Under the pieces are notes generated by a model, which did no database searches, was not told the DNA's origin, and saw only the letters and a program-made list of their open reading frames with translations. From Arion vulgaris (lineage: Eukaryota > Mollusca > Gastropoda > Stylommatophora > Arionidae), in contig CM036756.1 of assembly GCA_020796225.1 (NCBI GenBank), positions 42,651,398-42,715,397 on the forward strand: 64,000 nucleotides of DNA, given 5' to 3'. This document shows, one piece after another, positions 23,192 through 33,426 of this stretch (its first letter is position 1; each line of letters begins with the position of its first letter). The translations under genes were made by a program, and so were the position numbers.

Positions 23192-23520
23192 AAACACGTA
23201 CAAACAGTATATAGTTTTACAAAATACAGAAACAGTGACGATAACAGCAACGTTTCTACCAAAGGCGTTATCAAGCAAACGACACAACAGGAGTGACGAA
23301 TTTCACAGAACACTTAAATGGATGATAACGAAACATGCAAATGTATCTAATGTATCATTTGCATGTTTCCGTTATCGTCAATTTGTAAGTGTTCTGTGAA
23401 ATTCGTCACTCCTGTTGTATCGTTTGCTTGATTAAGGTCTTTTGGTCGAAACGTTGCTGTTTATCGTCACTGTTTCTGTATTTTGTAAAACTATAGTACT
23501 TTGTTTGTACGTGTTTTGCT
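23192..23520. mobile_element. PLE-like element in head-to-head arrangement (325-bp palindrome)
   Basis: Two copies of the PLE-like sequence lie as inverted arms (about 23,192-23,340 and 23,357-23,516) around a loop of a dozen bases. Each arm carries a diverged version of GGCCTTTTGGTCGAAACG and the end ACGTGTTT. No clear target duplication was found. Confidence 0.75.
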
Positions 23521-23599
23521 ATTTTACCAAGTTTTACTGCAGTCTTCCCCTTTTTCGATAAGCTTTAATAATTAACTCCTTGCGACGAATCCAAGTTCA

Positions 23600-24080
23600 C
23601 TTGTAGCTTTCTTTCTCAACTTTAACGCGGAACATACCGTTTTATCGTTCATGTCCGATATGACTAGAAACTCAATCTCACCTACTTTGCTACCATTTAT
23701 CATTAGAAAGTAGTCCAATCGCTTCACGCGGATTTTCGAACCGAATTCTTTTTTTTAGCATGAGACGGGCACCTTACCTCAACAGCACAGAGACCGTTTC
23801 ACTATATTTATTTTTTTAATGTTTTTTTCGTGTAAACTTGCTTTCCTTATCACACTTGCTGTTTAGGCTAACCTTACTCTGACTTTCGAGGTACTGTGTT
23901 GATATTTTCTATAACAACAGCAGCAACGCTACAAAATCGAAGCAAACAAAATATAAAATAAGGAAACTTACACAAATCTATGTTTATGTACTTGCAATGG
24001 GGAATCTGAATGCTATGTTTTTCAAAATGATGTTTGTTTTCAACTCTCTCTGTCTAGCTTGAAAGCTAAACAGCTTTCTC
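23600..24080. other. No gene recognised
   Basis: AT-rich. Around 23,610-23,780 a tRNA-like piece may be present on the minus strand but I cannot assign it. Confidence 0.3.
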
Positions 24081-24084
24081 TTTG

Positions 24085-24490
24085 GGAATAAAGTTTAGGA
24101 TGTTCAAGACAATTGTAAAGTATGTTCTGCGTTATTGCTCTGAGTCATGGCATGTTATTAAGAATATTACATCCAAGTACTAGACATTTGCAAACAGATT
24201 CCTTCGGGTATACTCCCGGCAGATGGCCAAAAGTGATAATAAATGTAGTACTGTGGAGGAGAACAGGTCAAGCTAATACAAATGGAGGTTAAAGAGAAAA
24301 ATGGGAGATGTATTTAACCACAGCCAACTCTAGATAAGTTTATAGTTGGCTCTGATTGAACACACCTTCAGAAAAGTCAAATAACATAAACAAATATGTA
24401 CTTGACTGGAGCCAAACAGGGAAAAAACGACGAGTAATTAGACTTAAAAACTACAAAGAGAAGAACTGTTGAAAAGGAAGTTAGTAATCG
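24085..24490 (+). mobile_element. LINE-R 3' coding tail (decayed)
   Basis: Plus-strand fragments VKYVLRYCSESWHVIKNITS, then TFANRFLRV, then GKKRRVI-like segments are the region after the RT domain of RTE-like elements (consensus LLYGSETW...). Multiple stops are present. A block near 24,325-24,365 (CTCTAGATAA, TTATAGTTGGCTCTGATTG) is shared with 55,563-55,610. Confidence 0.65.
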
Positions 24491-24756
24491 GGGTCTCAGC
24501 GCACTTTTAAAACAATATTATCCATGCTCACACCATGATTTCTTTTCTGTTTCTGTGTCGAAATTTAAAGTTTAAAAAAGTTGTAATGAATACTTCAAAA
24601 ATACCGTTTCTAATTAGACCTCATGTGTGGACAGTATGGTTTCATAGTAACTAATGCGTACATATTCACTGACAAAAATAACTAAATTATCACTAGGGAA
24701 TGATACCTGCAGCTTAGCTTGTTCCGTGTGTAGTTAGCATCTAAGCAAGATATCGG

Positions 24757-24990
24757 GTATCTGTGGCGAATTGTTTAAGACGTTTGTCTTGTCTCTGCAG
24801 ATTGTGGGTACATTTTACCTGTGCATTGTTTCCGAAAACCCTAGGATTGTTGCTGGAGCCACGGATTTCCAGCTTTGGGCAACACTCTATACAGGTGGCG
24901 TGCCATTTCTACCGAAACAGACGGAGCCATGTGGAAGAACCTGGCGCAATGAAGTCAATCCTTCGCCGTCAGACCTTTTTTTTAAATCAC
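24757..24990 (+). mobile_element. SINE-4
   Basis: Contains TAGGATTGTTGCTGGAGCCA, GGCAACACTCTATACAGGTG and the 3' end CAATGAAGTCAATCCTTCGC. Confidence 0.8.
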
Positions 24991-25049
24991 GATTTATTTA
25001 CCTACTTTTCTTATCACAAAAGAAATGGTTACTCTTACATCTGTTAAGT

Positions 25050-25320
25050 TCGCCGTGTCTTGCCGGGGCCCGCAGGGAAAGTCAAGAATAGTAACACTGC
25101 GACCTACAAGGCATGTCGTAAGAGGCGAATAAGGTAGGAGCTTAGGAAGCTACCTAGTAAATAAAAAGCGTTGCAGAAATCGGATGTGCTGGCCTACTTG
25201 TAGGCGCATAACTGGTACAACGTACAATCCCTCTTAGACTCAGATCACATACAGATCAAAAATAGTGGTTTAACAAGTGGTCGATATGCATCGTTTGAAT
25301 AATAAGAAAGAAGTTAAGAA
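25050..25320 (+). mobile_element. SINE-2
   Basis: From GCCGGGGCCCGCAGGGAAAG through TGCGACCTACAAGGCATGTC, AAATCGGATGTGCTGGCCTA and AACAAGTGGTCGATATG to an A/G-rich tail. Minus-strand copies are at 31.9, 36.1, 51.3 and 56.1 kb. Confidence 0.85.
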
Positions 25321-25382
25321 GGGACAATGACTTAAAATGCCTTCGCGCCACACACACGTACTACCTTTGTTCAGTATGTACA

Positions 25383-25875
25383 AGGTGTTTGTAAAGTTTC
25401 ACTACACTTCATATGTAGGACAACTTGAAAAATGAAGTACATGACGTCATCAAATCATGTGCTAAAACAAAGTAGTGAAATTAGTTACAATAGTTACTGC
25501 TATGGTCTACTATTGTTCTTGGTAAACTGGAAAGAACCAATGAATTATTCATTATAACAGATGTTGGAAATATCCGCCATGGGCTTCAAGATATGTCTGT
25601 ACACGTTTCTTCATATTATCAAATAATCGTTCTTCAGTTGAAAACAGCATTATGGTTTGAGTGAAAAGAATTATTCCAGCAGACAACAGTAATTTACTGC
25701 ATATTGCGTCATAATTGACTATGGAACACATTTTTTGAAAAAGGGAAAAGACTGCAGTAAAACTTGGTAAATAGCACATTAAATTTTAAATTTTAACACA
25801 TTTTTTGATGACGTCATGTACTTTGTTTTTCACATTTATTCTACATATAAAGTGTAGTCGGACTGTGTATAAGAT
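25383..25875 (-). mobile_element. Internally deleted Tc1/mariner-type transposon with transposase C-terminus
   Basis: The ends form long inverted repeats: ACTACACTTCATATGTAG and ACATGACGTCATCAAA near the left, with their complements near the right (about 25,790-25,850). The minus-strand frame 25,620-25,552 ends KKRVQTYLEAHGGYFQHLL, which resembles the C-terminus of Tc1/mariner/IS630-class transposases (R-hydrophobic...GGHF.HLL). The DDE catalytic region is absent, so this is a deletion derivative. Confidence 0.75.
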
Positions 25876-26157
25876 GTCTGTTTGAAACTATGCACTGACC
25901 TGTTGTGCTCCATCAGTAAACGTGCATTGAACAAGTACAGTATTCTTTATATAACATCATAGCAATCCCTATTTTTGCAGATGTCTTAAGGTGTGCACAT
26001 TTTATTTGCTTGATGTTGTGTTTATTACGTTTACACCGTTCTTTGACGCAGATGTTCAGAGATCAGATCTACCAGTCATTAAGTACACGATATTTGTTAG
26101 TAAGTTTCTGAGTTTATTAATGTGTAGTATAGAAACATGTTTCCTTATTGCATACGT

Positions 26158-26615
26158 CATAGATTCCCAAACTGTTTCGGCCCACGGCCTACTTTGCACA
26201 ACATAAACTTTGTAACGCCCCCTCCACATTATAACAGTTTACCAACCCCCACATATATACATGCTCTATTTTCTCTTTGACATAGAAAATTTATATATAT
26301 TTCTGTAATACATGGTGCATTTTCAAATGATTATATGCATGAAATAGAAAATTGATGAAAAAATGGATCGTGTAAGACGAACATAAGATGAATTAAAATG
26401 CAGAATTCAAATTTTAAATGATTATTCAATAGCAAAATCACGAAAATAATGTATTTTACAATATTTATTATTAATTTCTTCTTTAAGTAGCCACCGACCT
26501 ATAATCGTCTGAACAGCCCCCAAATTCTTCTGAACCCATTATCGCGCCGCCCCCCCCCTCCCTAGAACTCTTCAGCGCCCACTGGGGGCAGTACCGCCCA
26601 CTTTGGGAAACGCTG
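26158..26615. mobile_element. Non-autonomous hAT element (458 bp) with 8-bp target duplication
   Basis: The left end ATTCCCAAACTGTTTCGGCC and the right end complement CAGCGTTTCCCAAAGTGGGC are imperfect inverted repeats of the hAT type. GCATACGT is duplicated at 26,150-26,157 and 26,616-26,623. A truncated relative is at 54,069-54,404 (shared CATTATAACAGT, CCACCGACCT). Confidence 0.9.
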
Positions 26616-26792
26616 GCATACGTTTTTCAGGTTCATTATCGAAGCACACTGTTTATTTTACACTTTTAGCGATCTCTTTCAACTGTCGTCTGTTCTTTAA
26701 GATTTCCTCGTGTAGCATCCAACGCTTTGTGTGTGTGTGTGTTGTTTGTGTGTGTTGTTTGCGTTGGTATATGAGATATATATAGGAGAGTA

Positions 26793-27005
26793 GCCATAGT
26801 GTAGTGGTTAGTGCACTTGTTTCTTAGACTGGTGGTTCAATTCCACAGTGGGAGATGAATATTTATTTCTAACTGTAACGGTTATCCAATCACATCTCAA
26901 GTTGGGTACAAGAAAAAATACTGTATGTCCGGCGTGCTGATGACTACATCACCCATCAATGAGAAAGAAAAATACCAACCTAACAATGTATTGCCCAATA
27001 TACTT
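26793..27005 (+). mobile_element. SINE-8 (tRNA-headed)
   Basis: The head reads AGTGTAGTGGTTAGTGCACT (A-box) and GGTGGTTCAATTCCAC (B-box). The body ends near CAATATACTTCGTGGTATGA. The same head region has been amplified as a minisatellite at 52.9-53.2 kb. Confidence 0.8.
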
Positions 27006-27074
27006 CGTGGTATGAGTAAAATGTTCTTTTGTATATGTATATAATGATCTAATACATAATGAATTAATAAATAG

Positions 27075-27270
27075 AGGTCAGAGTCAGCGTCTGCCTGAAT
27101 GGATTAGAGCGTGGATCCCATGCTGGAGACCCGTGTTCAATCCAAGCTAAGGCCAAAGATTTTTTTTCTGTTGTGAGCATAAATGAAAAATCCTAACCTA
27201 AACAGCTTCACCGCGACTGCACTAGTCTTGCGGTCATTAAATTCCTCAGGCGCTTGTTCCACCTGTCCTG
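27075..27270 (+). mobile_element. SINE-5, interrupted by SINE-6
   Basis: GCGTCTGCCTGAATGGATTA, CCGTGTTCAATCC (B-box) and CTAAACAGCTTCACCGCGAC match the family. It continues for a few bases after the SINE-6 insertion (27,502-27,530). Confidence 0.85.
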
Positions 27271-27501
27271 AAAATCGTGGCATATCCCAAAGGACGTAGC
27301 CATCAACCACAGTAAACAAGTCGTTGATTTTCTAGGCACCACTTATACGTTCAGTAGTTTGCCATTGCTTTCTGAACGGGTGGCGCCATCGTCCTTTGTT
27401 AAAATCAACGGAAACAATTTGCAAGCAAACTGTCCGCAGCGTGATTCGAACTCAGAACGTCGGGTTAATAGACAGAGTCACTAACCCCTAGGCCACAGAC
27501 G
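27271..27501 (-). mobile_element. SINE-6 with 12-bp target duplication
   Basis: This is a minus-strand SINE-6 inserted in the older SINE-5. CCACCTGTCCTG flanks it at 27,259-27,270 and 27,502-27,513. The nesting gives the relative age: SINE-5 here is older than this SINE-6. Confidence 0.95.
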
Positions 27502-27849
27502 CCACCTGTCCTGCATCACCCTAAAAAGTTGTACGACAGACAATAGCGACAGATTGTTTTTAGAGTCAGCGAACCAGAACTGATTAAGATCCCGCTAGCC
27601 TCCAAGTGACAAGTTGCGTAACTCTAGCTAAGCATGGAGGGAATAAAGAGATTAAACCATATATATACAGTAGATAGACGGGCTTTTTCTTGTCATCACT
27701 TGTGGGTCATCGGTTGCTTGAATTACACAACTAATTTAGTCACGATTCGAAAAGCGAACGTTGTGTATGTTGCACTATTTCGTCCTACGCCATAAACAAC
27801 ACAATAATTCAAATAGTAGTTGTACTAGAAGCATACATTTTAGCTAATC

Positions 27850-28035
27850 TACCTGTCTAAAAATCGACGCTCAGGGCGCAGAGCACGAGGCAAGCCAAGA
27901 ACACGATGGATAGATAACATCTCAGATAGAGTACCTGCGAAAGCATGGACTGAAAACATCAAGCGCAACACACCTGGCACAAGATAGAAAACTAACTGTC
28001 CCCACGGCGCTTCACGGCAAATGTGGTTAAGATCA
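27850..28035 (+). mobile_element. LINE-R 3' coding tail
   Basis: In shifting frames it shows GRRARGKPRTRWIDNISDRV, then VPAKAWTENIKRNTPGTR, a typical retrotransposon C-terminal tail. Confidence 0.75.
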
Positions 28036-28082
28036 GATAGGATAAGACCTGTCTAAAGCCGAAGGAATGACTTCATTGTAGA

Positions 28083-28320
28083 TTGACAATTCAGTCATGT
28101 GTACATGTGGACAGGCACATCAGACTGCAGAGCACATGCTTCAAGATTGGCAATTCAGGCATGTGTACATGTGGACAGGCACACCAGACTGCAGAGCACA
28201 TGCTTCAAGATTGGCAATTCAGGCATGTGGACAGGCACACCAGACTGCAGAGCACATGCTTCAAGATTGGCAATTCAGGCATGTGTACATGTGGACAGGC
28301 ACACCAGACTGCAGAGTTTC
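28083..28320 (+). repeat. 64-bp tandem repeat derived from the LINE-B Cys cluster, 4 copies
   Basis: The unit encodes CTCGQAHQTAEHMLQD, the counterpart of the LINE-B motif at 21.24-21.31 kb. One unit is 10 bp short, so all three frames stay open. A piece of LINE-B has been tandemly duplicated. A SINE-4 3' fragment (28,053-28,080) precedes it. Confidence 0.9.
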
Positions 28321-28344
28321 ATCCGGGCTTGGAACCGGCATTGG

Positions 28345-28690
28345 CAGTATAGCATAAAGATGTAATATAAACAGTTTTCTTCTTGCAAACATACATCATT
28401 TTATTTTTGTTGTTGAGTATGTCAAACTGTGCTTTAGATTACATTTTTCTTAAACCTCAGACAGATAGGATTCTGAAATCATTATCTATGCTATTTTCTT
28501 TATTCTGTCTTTGGTTTTTTTTTAATGTATTCGTTTTCAAATTGTTTTATTTTTTTTTTAACTGAAAATTAGTTTGTTATTTCTTTGCTTTATTTTTCTA
28601 TATTACTTACTATTTATTCTTTCATATTTGTTTTCTATGTCTATCTTTGTTGTTTCTGTGTAAAAAAAGCGTAGGAAGTGTGTGCTTCTC
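28345..28690. repeat. Left flank of the satellite-bearing repeat, copy 2
   Basis: Matches 11,908-12,258 from GATGTAATATAAACAGTTTT to GCGTAGGAAGTGTGTGCTT. Confidence 0.9.
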
Positions 28691-29012
28691 ATGTTCTAAA
28701 TCATGTTCTAAATCATGTTCTAAACCATGTTCTAAATCATGTTCTAAGCCATGTATCTAAATCATGTTCTAAGCCATGTATCTAAATCATGTTCTAAACC
28801 ATGTTCTAAATTATGTTCTAAATCATGTTCTAAACCATGTTCTAAATCATGTTCTAAGCCATGTATCTAAATCATGTTCTAAATCATGTTCTAAATCATG
28901 TTCTAAGCCATGTATCTAAATCATGTTCTAAATCATGTTCTAAGCCATGTATCTAAATCATGTTCTAAGCCATGTATCTAAATCATGTTCTAATCATGTT
29001 CTAAATCATCAA
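28690..29012. repeat. 12-bp satellite, small array
   Basis: About 27 units of the ATGTTCTAAATC family, rich in the AAGCCATGTATCTAAATC variant. This variant occurs only once near the start of the large array (about 12,417), so the two arrays diverged in variant use. Confidence 0.95.
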
Positions 29013-29019
29013 GGTTCTA

Positions 29020-29155
29020 ATACTTCAAGATTGGCAATTCAGTCATATGTACATGTGGACAGGCACACCAGACTGCAGAGCTGCACCGAATATGATACAC
29101 TGAGGCAAACTCACTGGCCTAACGCAACAACACTCGACAGAAAACTACACTGACC
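29020..29155 (+). mobile_element. LINE-B 3' coding end
   Basis: It resumes with the Cys-cluster segment (GQAHQTAEL-like, 29,050-29,085) and LRQTHWPNATTLDRKLH, the last conserved block of LINE-B. Together with 28,083-28,320 it brackets the satellite-bearing unit, implying that unit was inserted in a LINE-B relic. Confidence 0.8.
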
Positions 29156-29212
29156 TCTGTGTGAGCTACAAAATACTGAAGTTTATACGACATTGAATAC
29201 CTGGACAACATT

Positions 29213-29450
29213 TCAAGCGAACGAAAGGAGGACTTCATTGCACCAGTTTCTAACCAAAATACATCGGTCCCTCTCCACAGAAGTGGCACGTCACCTACCG
29301 AGAGTATTGCCCAAAGCACGAGCTACGTATCTCCGGCACCAATCTTATGAGTCTCTGGAAATAAATGCAACTGGGAACAGAACGACCCGGTCTTGATTGG
29401 AACCCACGACATTCGGTACGCAAGGCAAAGATTTAACCATTTATCTACCT
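29213..29450 (-). mobile_element. SINE-4
   Basis: Minus-strand copy with GGTTAAATCTTTGCCTTGCG, GTGGGTTCCAATC and CAATGAAGTCCTCC. Confidence 0.8.
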
Positions 29451-29453
29451 GTA

Positions 29454-29652
29454 GCCCGCGTGCCCAGCGTGTTCGTAGCGCGTTGGACTACGGGTGACTA
29501 GTCCTCTGTAAGTACGGGTTCAACTCCGCGGACTGGCAGAAAAGCTACAGGTTCCCCAGATTTACGGTGTTCGTGGCACCGAGCCGAAGGGTTACGATGT
29601 CCATGACACTGAGCCAAAGAGCTTTCAGCTCAAGTGCTTCTGGATCGGACAA
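29454..29652 (+). mobile_element. SINE-3
   Basis: GCCCGCGTGCCCAGCGTGTT to TGCTTCTGGATCGGA, nearly identical to 4,286-4,482. Confidence 0.9.
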
Positions 29653-29901
29653 CAACATCTACCTGTAACATCAAATAATACCACCAAACCCTACGTTGGT
29701 GTCTTTTACCTCTCTTTAGTTGTTGTTGGAAAATAAGGAATTCTATTGCAGATGATCACAGCGAACGTTGCCTGTGTAATTGTAAATAATATGCGTTGGT
29801 AATATGCTTTTCATAAATTTTTAACAACTCTTGTTAAAACTGTTGGCTTTGATTTTTCTGTGCGTGTTTGAACAATTTCATTACCACATACTCACTTGTT
29901 C

Positions 29902-29998
29902 TATCTATCTATCTATCTTTATATATGTCTATCTATATATCTATCTAGCTAGCTAGCTATCTATCTATCTATATATCTATCTATCACTCAATATCTAT
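29902..29998. repeat. (CTAT)n microsatellite
   Basis: Imperfect tetranucleotide run with CTAG and TATA interruptions. Confidence 0.95.
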
Positions 29999-30069
29999 CT
30001 CTCACTCAGTCCAGTTATCACTATATCTCACTATGTTGCCTGACGACTCACTGTTCTGTCTTTCTGTAC

Positions 30070-30240
30070 CTCAGTGAGTCTAACCTTGATCATCTGTGAT
30101 CTGTGATAACCTTGATCTGTGGTAGGGAAGTGTGCTAGAGGATTGGACTTTACAGTCACCTCTGCGTACACCAGAGAGGTGCATCAGCACACGTCTGATG
30201 CTGTTGTTATCATCGCTCGTGATGGACGGTTATTGTTATA
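30070..30240 (+). mobile_element. Non-LTR element C-terminal zinc-finger tail (decayed)
   Basis: Resembles 56,560-56,720, where a C2H2-type end (CPTCGRGLCSRIGLYSHLRT) is readable. The same TTGGACTTTACAGTCACCTC and CATCATCG...TGATGGACGG segments are present here with disrupted frames. Confidence 0.65.
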
Positions 30241-30249
30241 TTATTACAC

Positions 30250-30605
30250 CTCAGTGATTCATTCTTGTCCATGGGCATGCAGGAGTTAGGGGTAATGGAC
30301 GAGCTGATAGATTGGTTGGCTTGGCTACAATATCAGAGGAGCTGCCACGAACCGAAATTACATTCTTCACGTATTGAGAGAGTCTTTCCGAACAGAGGAG
30401 TTTCAAGGCTGTGAATCTCACTCGCTGACCAGATTGAGAGAGATTGGTGTCAATATTGGTGCAGCCCGAAAAGAACGACATACTAAATATGCAAAGAGAT
30501 TGATTAATCAACATCGAATTGGCGTAATTTTTGCAGCTGGACGCGTCTGGATTTACTAAGGCGGAGATCGGAACACCTACGGACATGTCCGGAGTATTAT
30601 GATGA
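30250..30605 (+). mobile_element. LINE-A-related RNase H end (decayed)
   Basis: VHGHAGVRGNGRADRLVG (about 30,265-30,320) is the end of the RNase H domain. A terminal SEHLRTCPEYYDD (about 30,560-30,600) parallels EHLWVCPEC of the copy at 0.1-0.9 kb. Stops lie between them. Confidence 0.75.
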
Positions 30606-31002
30606 TAGTCCTCATTAAATTGATAACTGATTCAATCTTTCTAGTTTATTCTTGAATCAGAATCTTTTCAATCACTGTCTGAAAAAAAGTATTTATTACA
30701 AAAACATTCTGAGTGGCGTGTTTTTTAACTTCCCAGTTTAGAAACATGTAACATTACATGTTTCTATCCAATCTGTCCCCTGTCCTATTATAACTTGTCT
30801 GTTTAAAGATGATTTTCTTAAAGTTGAAGATCTTGTTTCGCTTGACAGTTTAGAATAATTACATTGGAAATGGGAAACCAGTGCATCAAAACAGAGTTCA
30901 CCCAAAAAATATGTTTGTGTTTTTCCTCAAATTTATGATTGTCATTATTCATTGTACATGTATTTGTTGTTCATGTAGTGGAATATTACCTAGTCCTCTC
31001 TT

Positions 31003-31826
31003 CTCGTTTCCTTCTATCTCTCCATCTATCACTCTGCGAGTATGCTGTCTTCTCTTCCTTCTATCTCCCCATCTATCACTCGGCGAGTATGCTGTCTTCT
31101 CTTCCTTCTATCTCCCCATCTATCACTCGGCGAGTATGCTGTCTTCTCCTCCTTCTATCTCTCCATCTATCACTCGGCGAGTATGCTGTCTTCTCTTCCT
31201 TCTATCTCCCCATCTATCACTCGGCGAGTATGCTGTCTTCTCTTCCTTCTATCTCCCCATCTATCACTCGGCGAGTATGCTGTCTTCTCCTCCTTCTATC
31301 TCTCCATCTATCACTCGGCGAGTATGCTGTCTTCTCTTCCTTCTATCTCTCCATCTATCACTCGGCGAGTATGCTGTCTTGTCTTCTCTTCCTTCTATCT
31401 CTCCATCTATCACTAGGCGAGTATGCTGTCTTCTCTTCCTTCTATCTCTCCATCTATCACTAGGCGAGTATGCTGTCTTCTCCTCCTTCTATCTCTCCAT
31501 CTATCACTCGGCGAGTATGCTGTCTTGTCTTCTCTTCCTTCTATCTCTCCATCTATCACTCGGCGAGTATGCTGTCTTGTCTTCTCTTCCTTCTATCTCT
31601 CCATCTATCACTCGGCGAGTATGCTGTCTTCTCTTCCTTCTATCTCTCCATCTATCACTCGGCGAGTATGCTGTCTTGTCTTCTCTTCCTTCTATCTCTC
31701 CATCTATCACTCGGCGAGTATGCTGTCTTCTCTTCCTTCTATCTCTCCATCTATCACTCGGCGAGTATGCTGTCTTCTCTTCCTTCTATCTCTCCATCTA
31801 TCACTCGGCGAGTATGCTGTCGTCTT
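31003..31826. repeat. 47-bp minisatellite, about 17 copies (some 52 bp)
   Basis: Unit TATCTCTCCATCTATCACTC...GAGTATGCTGTCTTCTC. Some copies carry an extra 5 bp (CTTGT...). Because the unit has no stop in any plus frame and 47 is not a multiple of three, all three frames are open across it, giving long Leu/Ser/Tyr-rich ORFs that are artefacts. Confidence 0.97.
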
Positions 31827-31892
31827 CTGTTTATCTTGTTTGTTTAAATACTATTTATAGAATCTAGACAGAGATTTCCATTTGTATACAAT

Positions 31893-32262
31893 TATTCTTC
31901 TTCTTCATCATCTAACGCTTCATATCGACCACTTGTTAACCACTCTGTCTGATTTTTATGTGATCTGAGTCTAAGAGCGATTGCACGTTTTGTCAGTTAT
32001 GTGCCTACAAGTAGGCCAGCACATCCGATTTATGCGACGATTTTTATTTACTATGGTAGCTTCCCGAGGATTAGTTGCCTCTTACGACATGCCTTGTAGG
32101 TTGCAGTAGTACTATTCTTTACTTTGGGATGGCTGCTGCAGCGGAGGACAGAGCATGAATGAGAATGCCCAATGTGCCATGACGTCGATCGCATAACATA
32201 ACATAACATAACATAGTACTATTCTGTGCTTCCCTTGCGGGCCTACGGCGCCACACAGGCGT
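31893..32262 (-). mobile_element. SINE-2, interrupted
   Basis: The minus-strand SINE-2 begins with the (AAG)n side at 31,893 and its 5' end is at about 32,262. It is split at 32,119 by a LINE-A tail. Confidence 0.85.
32119..32213 (+). mobile_element. LINE-A-type tail with (AACAT)n end and 12-bp target duplication
   Basis: 95 bp ending in (AACAT)n, inserted in SINE-2 and flanked by TAGTACTATTCT (32,107-32,118 and 32,214-32,225). It contains TGCCATGACGTCGATCGC, corresponding to the CPMCHDVD-like end of LINE-A. Copies are at 47,735 and, on the minus strand, 58,700. It is a severely 5'-truncated retrotransposition. Confidence 0.85.
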
Positions 32263-32547
32263 TATACAATTATAAGTAAATTAATTGTTACAAATAAAGT
32301 TTGGTTACATGTATATTATTACCAATAACCAATAACCAATTAACGTCATGTGTAAGCGTTCCTCTATCGACTCGGATACAGGAGGGTTGTAGGCTCAATC
32401 CAACACTCGACGTTCCACGCGTGTGGAAAGGAACTCGTCCTCCTACCTCCTACTCACTTGGGCCTAGAAATGTGAAGTGACAGGCACTTCGTGCCCTTAT
32501 ATCTGAAAAGGCTGCGGGCAATTGTATTTACACATATATATATATAA

Positions 32548-32805
32548 ATATATAGTGAGTGTCTGTAGCTCAAGCGGTAGTGAGCTCGATCACGAGCCCA
32601 AGCGTACCTGGTTCAAACCCCACGGTGTGCAAGTTTGGAAGCAAATTCGTCTCCGTGGGATTTTTACAAAAGGTAAACATAGACCTCACCGTTCAGAAAA
32701 CAATGGCAAACTACTGAACGTATAAGTGGTGCCTAGAAAATCAACGACTTGTTTACTGTGGTTCATGGCTACGTCCTTTAGGATAAGCCACGATTTTTAT
32801 TTTCA
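32548..32805 (+). mobile_element. SINE-6
   Basis: GTCTGTAGCTCAAGCGGTAG and GGTTCAAACCCC form clear A- and B-box regions. The end GTGCCTAGAAAATCAACGAC and TTTACTGTGGTTCATGGCTA match the other copies. Confidence 0.9.
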
Positions 32806-32829
32806 TATATATATATATATGTTAATGAA

Positions 32830-33415
32830 TGTTATTCTGTGTGCATTCAGTTTCAATATCTCATTTCTTATTTACGCCTCATCTTTGTGTAAATTATATT
32901 CACTAACAAATGTTGTGCTTTACAACTGCCGTTTTTGTATGAAAGAATTTGTATTCAATATTTCATGGTTATTTTTGTATCCGACTAGGTATTCTTTATG
33001 CATGAATGTATTTTTAACATTTACTTTAAAACTGGTCTCTTGTTCTCGTGAATTTATCTATCAAATTTAACATTATTATTTACAACTGGGTGTTCTGTTA
33101 TATGCATATTTCCTTGTGTAATTGTTGTTAGTTTTAAATGCATGATTCGCCTTATTTCCTGGTTGTTGAAAGTTAACTAGAGTTAATCAACAAATGTCGT
33201 CTTTATTATTTTTTTATTAACAAGACACCGTTATTTTGGTAATAACAAAAAATATTGATTATTTGTCTACCTGATCATATTTCATGAATTAGTTTTACAT
33301 TGTCAATAATTATATGAGTTTGTTTACTTTAAAATGTGTATCTCGTTCTTCTCTATAACCTACATGCATAATGTGAATCCTAATATGCATACCATCATGT
33401 ACAACATTAGTTGGT
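32830..33415. other. No gene recognised
   Basis: AT-rich, no recognisable element. Confidence 0.4.
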
Positions 33416-33426
33416 AATCTAAGACA

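Noticed and set aside
26793..26870. tRNA gene (A and B boxes clear)
   Set aside because: No proper cloverleaf or acceptor stem closes, and the sequence continues into a repeated SINE body.
30881..31867. Several overlapping frames of 120-330 codons
   Set aside because: All are readings of the stop-free 47-bp minisatellite; different frames give the same peptides in rotation.
32555..32640. tRNA gene
   Set aside because: It is the head of SINE-6, with the same body in two other places.
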